Assembly: GCF_937616625.2 (NCBI RefSeq)
Contig: NC_065570.1
Span: forward strand, 10,426,001 to 10,490,000
Reading direction: 5' to 3'
Length of the DNA: 64,000 nucleotides
Source of the DNA: Mercurialis annua
Lineage: Eukaryota; Streptophyta; Magnoliopsida; Malpighiales; Euphorbiaceae
Shown here: positions 22,320-41,823 of the stretch, piece by piece
Layout: the number at the start of each line of letters is the position of its first letter
Numbering within the stretch: the first letter of the stretch is position 1
The notes under the pieces: model-generated
Databases searched by the model: none
The model's input: the letters and a program-made list of their open reading frames with translations, nothing else
What the model was told of the DNA's origin: nothing
Made by a program: the position numbers and the translations under genes

Positions 22320-22823
22320 TTTTTTTTATGAATAAAAATTTTGGTATTTTTTTATGAATAAAAACTTTAGTATTTTCATTAATAGTAGGTTGTTGTAGCA
22401 ATTTAGATCAATAGTGGCTCATGTAGCGATAAAAAAATGGCTAAATTTATTTTGAAATTTTTAAAATGTATTGTTTGCTTCATCAGTTCCTTCAACTTTT
22501 ATTTGATTTTTTTTTTAGATTTCTAAACTTTTATTTTTTTAATTCATATATGCTTTTTTATATACTCATAGTCAATTCAGATTCCTAAACTTTTTTTTTT
22601 AATTTTGAGACCCTTTAAATATTTTAGGGTTTTATTTTTTTTAATATATATATATGCTTATTTATATACTCATAGTCAATTATATTTCTATTCTTATATC
22701 TACTCTTGGTTGTCTGGCCTTTTACTGCCACATGAATAATTATTGACATAATCTGGCCTTTTACTGCCACATGAATAATTATTGACATAAATTACTATAA
22801 TAATCTACGAAGTAAAAATGAAA
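22320..22823. other. AT-rich spacer
   Basis: T-rich DNA with short direct repeats, such as ATGAATAAAAA..TTTGGTATTTTTT twice near 22328-22375 and TGGCCTTTTACTGCCACATG twice at about 22716-22768. No gene seen. Confidence 0.45.
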
Positions 22824-23297
22824 GTTTAGTTGTCAAATTATGACGGATTATTGATTTTGAGAGTCACTGTACTTTGTCAAAGTTGCAAAATAGTCACCGA
22901 ATAATTTTTTGTTTCAAAATAGTCACTGTATTTTGTGATTAGTAACTTCTGGCGATCACTAAATGAAATCCGGTGACTTTTGTCCTATGTGGCTTGCCAG
23001 AAGCTGACTCACACCTTTCTTTTTGTCGGAAAATGTTTAAAAAATTAGGGAAGAAGATGATGATGTAGAAAAATAAGAGTGATATTGACAATGACATGGC
23101 AAAGAGGAAGGTGTGAGTAAACTTCCGGCAAGCCACGTAGGACAAAAGTCACCGGATTTCATTTGGTGATCGCCGGAAGTTACTAATCACAAGTACAGTG
23201 ACCATTTTGGAACAAAAAATTGTTCGGTGACCATTTTGCAACTTTGAAATAGTACAATGACTCCCAGAATCAATAAACCAATTACGACAAACTAAAC
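22824..23297. mobile_element. Fold-back MITE
   Basis: A 474-bp inverted repeat. The left arm from GTTTAGTTGTC through GAGAGTCACTGTAC and GTCCTATGTGGCTTGCC is mirrored on the right down to GACAAACTAAAC. The arms are about 200 bp with moderate divergence and the loop lies near 23030-23095. No clear target duplication was found. The frame at 22939-23145 lies in the arms and is not a gene. Confidence 0.65.
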
Positions 23298-23902
23298 AAT
23301 TATAACGGTTCTTTAAGGATAATAACCATTTTAAAAAAAACGCTAATTTAGCAACCGCCTAGAATTCAACCTCTATATTAAATTATATCTTTTTTTATTA
23401 ATAGTGTGACATATATGCATATAATTTGTTTTTAGAGAAATATATGCATATAATTGAATTAGAATATTAAATCAACATGAAATAATATCTTGATTGGTGA
23501 CAGAGTAACTATTTTAATTAAAATTAATTTTTTTCTATTTGAGATTTTAATCTAATCATGACATGTCTTATATTAGTAATAAAAATTACTATAATTCTAA
23601 ACAGTGAACAAAATTAAGGTATTCTTTTAGGAGTAATTGTTTTTTGATAGCCCTTTCAAGAGTAGATATAAAATAGTAAAACCCTAAAATATTTAAAAGG
23701 TCTCAAAATTCCCAACTTTTTCTTCATCTACTCCACTCTTTCTTACCTATATCCCTTCTTCAAACATTATATATTACTCACTTCTTATCACTTTCTTTTG
23801 GCTTCTTCTTGTGCAAACTATAGTTTCACTACCTACATATTCTTCTTCTTCTCCTTTTGGTTGTAATGCACAGCTAAATTGAGTTGGCGAACAGTAACAA
23901 CA
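23298..23902. other. Upstream region of the WRKY gene
   Basis: AT-rich spacer, then a pyrimidine-rich leader from about 23700 (TCTTCTTCTTC-type tracts), typical of a plant 5' UTR. Direct evidence of a TATA box or start site is weak (TATATATTA near 23767). Confidence 0.4.
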
Positions 23903-26758
23903 ATGGTGGAAGAAATTCAGACAAATTGGGTTAGTTGTGAAGATGATGATCATGAGCTTATTGTAAGAGAGCTTCTTGATGATGATTCTCCTTTCTTTCT
24001 TCATCTCCCAAATCTTCACTCTTCTTCTACTAATCACCAAACTATTAGTAATAAACTCATCTCTACCGTTTATTCTGGCCCAACAATTCATGATATTCAG
24101 AATGCTTTATCCTTCACAGCCCCCCACAACAAGAATGATCACTCACCAGCTGCTGTTTCACCACCCAGGTTTCCTATTTTGAGCCCTTTATCATTTGTGG
24201 CGGAATTCGAAATTTTATTCATGTGAGGCGAAATTTCTTCTTAGTCGAACTATACGTTGTTCGGTATGTTTTAGACTGAACGACATATTGTTTGACTTAA
24301 AATTATTTGATCCCCATTAAAATAATTATTCGATACTCATCAGTTTCGTACATTGCAGTACTGAGCACCCCACCTCGCCTTACCCTACTTCGCCCACTAT
24401 TTATCATATTAATATACTTAGCCATGATTGGAACTTAAAGGACGGGTCATCGGTTGGTTTTAGTTGTTCTCTACCCTTTAAAATATTATTCTTTAAATTA
24501 TTTTATTTTATCATTTTCTTCAATCATAAACTATTGTTCTCTTTTGTTACTTTTTTGTTTTCGATTTCTGATTCCGTAACTGTAATTAACATAGGTTTCA
24601 TATTAATTACTTGTTGCAGAATTTCAATATTTGAAAGGGGTGTGAGCAAGATGGAGAATAACAAGTATACTCTGAAGCTCAAGACCTGTGGCAATGGGAT
24701 GGCTGACGATGGTTATAAATGGAGAAAATATGGCCAAAAATCTATTAAGAACAGTCCATTTCCTAGGTAATTACTCCTATTTGTTTTTGAAGCTTTTGAT
24801 TAATTATATTTAAATCTATTGAAAGTTAAAACCGTAAAATTTTGAGTTCAAATTTCAAATAAATTAAATAACTACTATGAAAATATTAATGTGCATGGTT
24901 TTTTGAGTTTCATGTGCACCTATAGTATATGGCAAATGAATCTTGTTTTTATTATTATGAATCGTCATTTTCATTTTTCTTGTTATAGTAACTAGTGATA
25001 ATGTTTTCTAACACTCCTCACATGTCTTTTGGCCATCTTCCTTTGAAGTTTACATTCTTCAAAATATAATATAAATCTTTTAAGTAATTTAATGATTATT
25101 TTTCTATGCATCCATTATATATATAATTAACTACAAAAACAATTCAAATTTTTTAAAAATAATAAATATTTTATTAACTCTCTGAAAAACTGAAAATATA
25201 TGTCAAATTAAATACATTTTCTGGTAATTATCAAATTAAATAATTAGTGAAGCTGAAATCAAATTACTCATAATTTTTCAGATCAGGCTAAAATTACCGA
25301 TTTAAAAAATTTAGATAAACTTGCAAAAAAGGGGAAAAAATCAGATTAATTTTTTGTACCATAGAGAGATTAGGCATTCAACATAGCATTTAAATCATGC
25401 TATATGTTCAACTGTTTCATTCTCTACTCACTTTGTCTTAATTAATTGTCTGCTTCAACTATCTGTATTTAAGAACATGAAAAAGATGGCAATTTAGAAA
25501 TGTAAATTTTTCATTAATGCATCACAAAAACAACTTGGATCTTTGTCTGCTTTTTCATTTTTATTTACCTAAATTAGTAGTAATAGTCTTGAATTTAATA
25601 CATTGGTTACAAATCAATCAAAGTAATTAACACCACCGTCAAGTTCAGTAAGCACTAATTGAAAGATTTTAGAGATTTTTTCTTTAATCTTTATAAATAA
25701 AATTAAGGGTTAAATGCAAATTAAATTATAAATTTAAGTGTAATTTGCAATTACAACGTAAATTTTAAAATTTTCAAAATCAACCATCAACTTTCATGTT
25801 TTGACAAATCAAAACACTGAACCATTTTTCGGGGAACAATCGATGATGTGGACATCATAATATACATTGCCCCGGTAGCTATATAAGCGTTTTTTCAACA
25901 AAAAATAGGTTGAAGTTTTGATTATTCAAAAACAAAGTTCATAATTGATTTGCCAAATTTAAAAGTTCTTGCAGTAATTATAAAACACGTTAAAGTTTAT
26001 GATTTATTTTGCAATTGAAATAAAATTAAAATTAATTGTCTAATACAAAAATCTATAATTTTTTCTATAATTTTTTTATGTAAAATTCCACCTCCTAAAT
26101 ATGAAACGCTAAGTTCATTATTATTTTTAAGATGATGAATTGTTATAAAAAAATATTCTAAAATTATTTCCATAAATTTGTCAATTTCATATTTTATGAG
26201 CTTTTATTAAAAGTTTATATAATTCATCAAATTAGATTCCAAACAGTGCCTTGGTGATTTTTATGTTGACATTGATGAAACAGGAGCTATTACAGATGCA
26301 CAAATCCAAGGTGTAGTGCAAAAAAGCAAGTAGAAAGATCAAGTGAGGATGAAGAGACCCTAATTATCACTTATGAAGGACTTCATTTACACTTTGCCTA
26401 CCCATTTTTTCTAATGGACCAAACTCATGTTCCCAATAAAAAACCCAAGAAAAGCTTATCATCAGAAGGTGAAGAAGAAGCCCAACAGATCACAGCAGAA
26501 AATAGGGCCCAAGATCAAAGCCCATCTCAAACAAATGTAGCCCCAACTGGCCCACTTGATGAATCAGAAGGCCCACAAGGGCTGCTTGAAGATATAATAG
26601 TGCCTTTCATGGTTAGAAATCCAATTTCAAATACAAATAATGCATCTTCAGTTTCTTCTTCTTCTTGTTCTCCTCCTACTTCACCTTCTTCACTTTCTTG
26701 GTCTCCCACTTTTTCCTATTCATCTTTTGATCTTGCCTTTAACACTTCCATTAATTAG
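23903..26758 (+). CDS. WRKY49: WRKY transcription factor, WRKY49-like
   Basis: Plant DNA-binding regulator that recognises W-boxes (TTGAC). Three exons, 23903-24168, 24620-24766 and 26284-26758, join in phase to 295 aa. The WRKY domain spans exons 2 and 3: DDGYKWRKYGQKSIKNSPFP with the WRKYGQK heptad at about residues 123-129, then SYYRCTNPRCSAKKQVERS and a C2H2 zinc site, Cys-X4-Cys and His-Leu-His in YEGLHLHFAYPFF. The zinc-site spacing and KSIKNSPFPRSYYRC are typical of WRKY49 and near relatives in group IIc. The intron sits after the PR of the domain, as in most WRKY genes. The N-terminus is acidic, and the C-terminal tail is Ser-rich. Intron 2 (1.5 kb) contains a MULE MITE. The start is the first ATG of an otherwise open frame. 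Confidence 0.92.
25707..26020. mobile_element. MULE-type MITE in WRKY intron 2
   Basis: A 314-bp element with inverted ends starting GGGTTAAATGCAAATTAAAT and a perfect 9-bp target duplication, TAAAATTAA, at 25698-25706 and 26021-26029. The ends resemble those of the MITE at 48000 (GGGTTAATTGCAAATTCATA), so the two are probably one family. Confidence 0.78.
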
Positions 26759-27343
26759 CTTAGTCTACACAATATATATAGGGGCGGAACTAAAGAAGCA
26801 GAATGAACGGTCGTCTGTCTGTTAGCAATTATATTTGTTCAATCTTTTCATTTTATTTTTGAATCACCACTCGTTGTTCTTGTTTTATAGTCAATTATAT
26901 AAATTAATGTAATGATATAAATTTATATAAATGTCAGTATTTACATAGTTATACATAATTATATATTCACTCAAGATTATTATACATATAAAGATGAGTT
27001 TATAAAGTATATAATACAATCATTTATAATTATAGATATTTTTTGTTTTAATCATTTGAAGAAGGAAGAGATTTTGAGAATATCATTGCACAACCTTAGC
27101 AGAATGCTACTCAATGCATATATACCATTTAAATTGTAACTCATTAATTATAGTCATCGATTCCAATCCGATAATACTTTTTTTTTTCGATATGCCGCTC
27201 CGCAAGCAGAGCGTATAAACATAAATCCAACATAATCTCATGAACATAATTATTTATTTATATATTGATGAGTGAGTAAAACTAGATAACATTTACGACT
27301 TTCAATTATAGAATGTAAATAATTTATCAATTGAATGATTAAC
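26759..27343. other. 3' flank of the WRKY gene
   Basis: Probable 3' UTR, then AT-rich spacer with TATA-type repeats. A fragment near 27190-27220 (CCGCTCCGCAAGCAGAGCG) is locally GC-rich but has no clear borders. No gene seen. Confidence 0.4.
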
Positions 27344-27360
27344 AAAGTACTGTAAATATT

Positions 27361-27488
27361 GAGGTTAGGTTGCTGGCCATTATAGCCCGGATTTACCAGG
27401 TATGTGGGCTTGCGGGCGGTTCACATTCCGGGATTTAACAATGATATTGAGTTTCGGCTCAGTAGAGTGAGTTCTCGTCAGCAAAAAA
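27361..27488 (+). mobile_element. Short retroposon (SINE or 5'-truncated LINE)
   Basis: A GC-richer insert of about 128 bp with a 3' poly-A tail and a perfect 17-bp target duplication, AAAGTACTGTAAATATT, at 27344-27360 and 27489-27505. GGTTCACATTCC resembles a Pol III B-box, but no A-box is seen, so a 5'-truncated SINE or LINE tail is equally possible. Confidence 0.75.
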
Positions 27489-27505
27489 AAAGTACTGTAA
27501 ATATT

Positions 27506-27958
27506 TTATACTTGATAAGAAAAGTTTAATAATCTATTACATAAAGTAAAATTTAAAATGCATCCTCAAGTTCATTAATGTATGTGGATCTCATAAAGCA
27601 ATATTGGATCCAAAACTCAAATTTAGCCCATTAATATTTGTGGACCTGGCCGAACCATTGTGGCCTATCAATCTGCCGCAAAACATATTCACAATGACTA
27701 AAATACCCTCGAATATCACAACGCCAAACAGTGGACATATCAGGGCAAATCTGTAAAACAAAGAAAACTAACATACAATGATTCTCAACATTCACCTCCT
27801 CCCATACTCTGTATGCAAGAACATTTCCGATTACCAAATCAAAATTTTATTTTCTCGTCATCCAAACACAACTTTATCACTCACTTCTTATTTATCAACT
27901 AATCATCTCGGTTCATTGGTTAATTAATGTCATTATCATCTTCAGCGCAGGAAAAGCT
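27506..27958. other. Promoter region of the FTSH10-like gene
   Basis: No competing gene. The minus-strand frame at 27631-27837 has no recognisable content. GCCCAT near 27625 reads as TGGGC on the other strand, the core of the site II motif common in promoters of plant mitochondrial-protein genes; a single copy is weak evidence. Confidence 0.35.
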
Positions 27959-36685
<8,727 letters not shown>

Positions 36686-36979
36686 GGTTTGCAGTAGATT
36701 ATGCTTGTGTATATGGGTCCATTTGTAAGGTGTCTTTGTTTTAATAATCCAAATGCATTGTACAATTCAAGAAATGTGCAAGTTATTAAAAAAAAAAATC
36801 TAACTTTTCTTAAACTTCTATCGGGTTGTTATGCTGTTATGTGACGTGCAAAATAGTTTTTTTTTTTCTTTTTTAACAATGAATTAAGTTGGCATTTCTT
36901 TTCGAATCTACTTTTCCCCTCCACTCATAAATTCTGGAATATGCTTATGCCAGTAGTAGTGCCATGATGTGTACTGGCT
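36686..36979. other. 3' UTR and flank of the FTSH10-like gene
   Basis: Probable 3' UTR to about 36800, including a short A-run near 36789. No other gene seen. Confidence 0.45.
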
Positions 36980-37290
36980 AAGGGATGTGTACAAAATCGG
37001 ACCAATTGAAAAACCACTAATAATGATCAGTTCAGTTCATTTTATATCTTTAAATTTGGTTAGTATAAAATCTTAAATTTTCTAATTATTATTTGGTCTG
37101 AATTTGATTTTGATTTGATTTAGTTTTTAAATAAGAATTATTCTTATATTTTGAAAAACCGAAAATCAATCATACTGAATTAATTTTTACCTTTTTAATT
37201 CATTTCGGTTCTTAATTTCTTAAAAACCGATTGTTTTTTTTTAAAAAAACTCACTTCCGGTCTGAACCCAAAACTATTGTACACTCCTAC
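36980..37290. mobile_element. hAT-type MITE
   Basis: AGGGATGTGTACAAAATCGG on the left and the complement of TTGTACACTCCTAC on the right are inverted ends. GTACTGGCT before and GTACTGCT (37291-37298) after form a slightly diverged 8-bp target duplication. The internal AATTTGGTT..CGGTTTTT motifs are typical of this group. Confidence 0.6.
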
Positions 37291-37792
37291 GTACTGCTAC
37301 TGCCTACACAAAATGGTCTAGCTCTAGGCGATTCGTAGTTTTGGACATACATAAGCTGCAAATTCTGTAATAAAAAACAAAGGCAATGGTGCTCACAAAC
37401 CTTTGTTGTTATTATTAATAATTTTAGGTTATGATTGCGACTTGTCCTGAAAATAAGAATCACACATTGAGTTGTTGGTGCTAACTGCTAACTTAGCTTT
37501 CACATCAAATGTATTGTGCGGTGTACGGTGTTTTCCTGCTGCACTCAGTTTTGTATTGTATGATTATTAATCATCGGCTTTCTTTAATTTTTGTTGGACA
37601 ATTCATGAATTGGAAGGCTGAAACTTACTCTCCTAGGATATCCGCCTTATAGTAGCAGAATTTTTTGTATCTTATTTCGCGCCTTTTTATTGTTTTGGCT
37701 ATTTATAGGATTTGTTTTTTTTTTTAAATATCTTTTTATCATCCTTTAAATTTGTTTGCATTTCAGGCTAAATTTTGATTTTTTTAATATTA

Positions 37793-40134
37793 ACTTTGAG
37801 AGCATCGATCGGTTCGCTTCAGTTTGATTCGGATCGGTTTGGTTCAGTTTGACTCGGAATCGATTGAAATCAACACTACCGAACATTCCCTAATCTTCGA
37901 CCGAACCGTATTTTTTTCCCATCAAACACCGAATTTTTTATCGGTTCAGTTTAAAGTTCCGATTTGAATTTATTTTAGAAATTAAATAGAAATCTTAAAC
38001 TTTTTGGTAAAATAACAAAAAAACCACAAAATTTAGATTTAAAGTAAAAAAAGTTGTTTAACTTTTTTGGAAAGTTCGGTTTGCTTGGTTTATCGATTAT
38101 TTTGCTTTTAATCTTCCAAACCTGTAATACCCCATATTTTTAAGATTATTAAGTGGTGTCACATGTCATATTTTGGGATAATAGAAGGAAGAAGGTCGAG
38201 AATAAATAAAAATATTTTGGACAAGACCGAAGTGGGTCTAATATGTTAGTCGCGAAATAATAATTAAGTTTAAAAATTATTATTTGTTAAACCGGGTGCG
38301 AGCGGGACTAAAAAACCTAAGGAATTAATATATCAATATGCATCTCTAAATCGAAAGCTATAAGTTTTGGAGAAGTCCTCTAAATTAAAATGTCAAAATA
38401 TGGAAATATGGACGTAAAAATTGAAAGATATAGAAGATGACGATTACGGACAAGTGGTGATGCATGAGTGGAGACAAGTGGCGATGCATGAGTGGAGACA
38501 AGCGGCGTGCATGTGCAGCGACATGTGGTGTACATGTACAATGACACGTGACAATGTAGAGGTCTATATATATATAGAAACATTTCTAATACGTCTTTTT
38601 TTCGATGATCGATATATTCTCTGAAAAGCTGTTTCGACACGTCGAGTTTGTTTGGTCGATATTTCTCTAATCCGATATCGGAATTCGACGTTTTTTATGT
38701 CAAATAGAAGCTATCGACGTCCTCTTAAACTTTATCATTTTTGTTTCACAAAATTCAACCGAAAAACAGATCAAAACCGTGATATAAGTTTCAGCCTATA
38801 TTGACATGTTTGGTTCGTCGTGTTCCGGCCAATTTTCTCGCCGTTTTAATATCGGAAATCCTTTGGTTAAAACTTTTAAAATTTGGAGGATTAAATTCTA
38901 GGGATTCTATGTGTCATTAAGCTATTGTATTGGGAGATTGACGGTTTTGATGTACGTGGTGGACTGGAAATAGCAGTATTTGTGAGTTTCCTATTTACTT
39001 TGCGTATTATTTTTATAAATTGTAGTTTGTGTTTTTGGAGTTTGGATGCATTGCGTATTCTGTGAATTAGCGATATGTTTGATTATGTTTTGATCTGAAT
39101 TCATGATTATTTTGGTTATAGTATACGAAGTAGGATTAAGTGCGATAGATATGAGGTTTATTCGGTGGAATTTTTACGAACTCACAACTTGGTATTAAGC
39201 GATGGTAGAGGTTAACTCGGTGAGATTATCTTGGGACCGTACAACTTGGATTATTTCGATTTAATAAAGTATATGTAGTTGTGATACGAATAGTATACAT
39301 CGGTCGACTTCGCTATCATGTCAGGCGTACAGAATACATCGGTTGGCTTTGCTATCGGTGTTATCGGTTTGCATGTCAGGTGTAAGAGTTACATCAATTG
39401 GCTTTGCTATCGATATCAGGTGTAAGAGTTACATCGGTTGACTTTATTATCAATGTCAGGCGGATGAGGTCGAAGGATAAAATTGATTTGGGACGATATG
39501 GTATGAGTATAGTAAGTGTTCTTAAGATTAGGGTTTCAAATGAATTATATGTTGAGTTGTTTTCAATTATGTTTATGGAATATGTATTTATAATATCTTA
39601 AGTAAGTGAAAATTCCTTGAGTGTCGATTGACACCCCCATATTGTTCTTCTTTTAGGTAAATAGCATTTTGGTGTGACAGACTTCTATTTTTTGTCCCAG
39701 AAGTCTGTACTTTTGAAATATGTAAAAAAGACGAAGATTTCAATCGATAAAACCGCAATAGTCAAGTCCAAGTAATATGATATTTTGAAAAACAATTTTT
39801 ATTTGTATCGTGTATACGTTGATGTATGATTTGATCGTATATGTTGGTATGGATTTGAGGCTGCGCTTTTTGATAGTTTGTATAAATGTATGTTCAGTTT
39901 GATTTGAAGTGAGAAAGTTTTTAGTCGTTTTTAGGCTTGCTACCGGTTACGGAGCAACCACTCCCGTGCCCTATCGCCGGTCGCGGCTCATGAATTTGGG
40001 TCATGATAAAACTGAGCCGTTAAGTGAACTATGAAGTTTTTAAAATCAGAGACTTGAACCAAACCATTTTCACCAAAAAAACAGAGCCAAACAACAAACT
40101 TCGATTCGGTTCGGTTTAATTTTGCTCACCCCTA
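37793..40134. mobile_element. Decayed hAT-type MITE interrupted by a solo LTR
   Basis: The right end TTTTGCTCACCCCTA is a clear hAT terminus. The left end near GAGAGCATCGATCGGTTCGC is only loosely its inverse. Internal CGGTTTGGTTCAGTTTGA and CGATTCGGTTCGGTTTAA blocks are in inverted orientation. A 1.9-kb solo LTR (38123-40008) sits inside and accounts for most of the length. No target duplication was recognised. Confidence 0.5.
38123..40008. mobile_element. Solo LTR of a Ty3/gypsy element
   Basis: It starts TGTAATACCCC and ends GGGTCATGATA, decayed forms of the usual TGTAACACCCC..GGTCATGACA ends, with flanks AAACC (38118-38122) and AAACT (40009-40013) as a 5-bp target duplication. It contains no gag or pol, so the internal region was probably lost by LTR-LTR recombination. 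It includes a 24-bp minisatellite (about 38446-38515, unit near GTGGAGACAAGTGGCGATGC) and repeats built on ACATCGGTTGGCTTTGCTAT (about 39297-39465). Confidence 0.65.
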
Positions 40135-40750
40135 ATTCCTACACTTATTATTATTATTATCATATATTTAATTTTTAAACTTTTTGACTTTTTTTTTAAT
40201 TTTTCGGTGCAATGTCGTTTTTCTCATTAATTTTAAGATCAACAAAAAATCAACCGAAAATCAATTAAAGATCAACCGAAAATTAATATATTAGTATTAG
40301 TCTCATTTTTATAATATTTTCCACGTATATTTTTGTCTTCTTCATTGATTATAAAATCAATCAAAGACCATCTCAACAGAAATTAATAAGATCAAACATG
40401 TGTCAAGTGAAAATTAACACAAGATCAACAAGTTTACAACTTTATAACATTCTAAATATTCATCAATGAACCATCACCAACAAATCATGTTACAAAATAA
40501 AAAAAACACAACAAACACAATTAAAATGCAAAAATAACACAATATAGCTTCAAGAATTCACAAAATTTCATTAATATATATGAAAAATAGTATAATAAAT
40601 TTAAAATGATTTTGTATACACTTTAATGGTTGAAAAAATATTGTAAGAAAACAAATAAAAAATCAGAAAAAATAAAGAAGGTGAACGACAGCGGTGACGA
40701 ACAACTACGACAATGCCAAACAGAGAAGATGATGATAAGAAACCTTTTTG
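40135..40750. other. AT-rich spacer
   Basis: No gene seen. It contains repeated AATCAACCGAAAATCAAT-type motifs near 40235-40280, probably transposon debris. Confidence 0.4.
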
Positions 40751-40759
40751 TTAAATATA

Positions 40760-41130
40760 GGCTTAATCACCCAAAAACCCCCACCTTTTAGCCTCTTTTC
40801 AAATACACCCTGACGTTGCAATTTTGTCAATTGCACCCTAATTCACACCTTTAGTTTTCAATTCCACCCTCAAGTACTAAATTGATCTCTTTTTCATTTG
40901 AAAAAAATTAAAATAAGTCATCCATTTTTAACTTTTTATGTGGAAAGGAGTTCAAACGAGTACTTTATAAGGGTTTTTATGAATTTTTTCGTGTGAAAAA
41001 GAGTCCAATTTAATTTTGAGGATGAAATTGAAACCCAAAGGTGCGAATTAGGGTGCAACTGACAAAATTACAACGTCAGGGTGCAACTGAAAAGGGGTTA
41101 AAAGGTGAGGGTTTTTTTGGTGATTAAGCC
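40760..41130. mobile_element. MULE-type MITE
   Basis: A 371-bp element whose ends, GGCTTAATCACCCAAAAACC and its near-complement, are inverted repeats. The 9-bp target duplication is TTAAATATA / TTAGATATA (40751-40759, 41131-41139), one mismatch. Inverted similarity covers most of the element. It may sit inside the LTR of the decayed copia that follows. Confidence 0.78.
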
Positions 41131-41823
41131 TTAGATATATTATTATGCTTATTTTTATATAAGGATAGTATAGTATTTTTCTTATTTAGTTTAGCCTATA
41201 TATTTAGCACTCTTTTGTTTGGATTAGGGTTTAATGCTTTTCTTCTAATGTTAATTAATGGTTTTGCTATTTTTCTCATTAATGTTATCATGGCATCAGA
41301 GTCAATTTCTTTATTCTTGCCCTTGATTTAATTTCTCTAACTGACAATTTTTTGTGATTGTGCAACTGTTGCAATTGGTGATTATTCGGCTGTTCGGTAT
41401 TATTGACCATTTATCTTTGGTTGTCTGTCGTTTTTTGGTTGCGTGTCGTCTTTGCTCGTCTTTTGAGTTTGCTCTCTTTAATCAGTTGATTTAATTTTTT
41501 ATTTGCTGTTGATATGGCTGAAAACTAGAAATTATTCGCTTCAAGCAGTAATGTTCAGTTAGTAGTAAAAATTATGCATATTGGAGTTATTTGATGAATT
41601 TTTTCTAAAAGGTAAATAAAAATGGGGTTATGTATTAGGTGCTTTTGTTAAACCTCATAATAGTGCAACTGCTGATTATATGACTTTGTTAGATAAACGA
41701 GACGTGGATAATTCCAAAATCATTAATTAGATCAATAATTCTATTAAGCACTCGGTAGGTACCAGTTAGCAAAATATGAGACAACTAAGTAGGTTTGGGA
41801 GCATCTAGCTAGACTATACATAC

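Noticed and set aside
23774..24091. Minus-strand frame of 105 codons over WRKY exon 1
   Set aside because: Antisense shadow of a Glu/Asp- and Ser-rich coding exon.
27631..27837. Minus-strand frame of 68 codons before FTSH10
   Set aside because: No family resemblance; it lies in the probable FTSH10 promoter.
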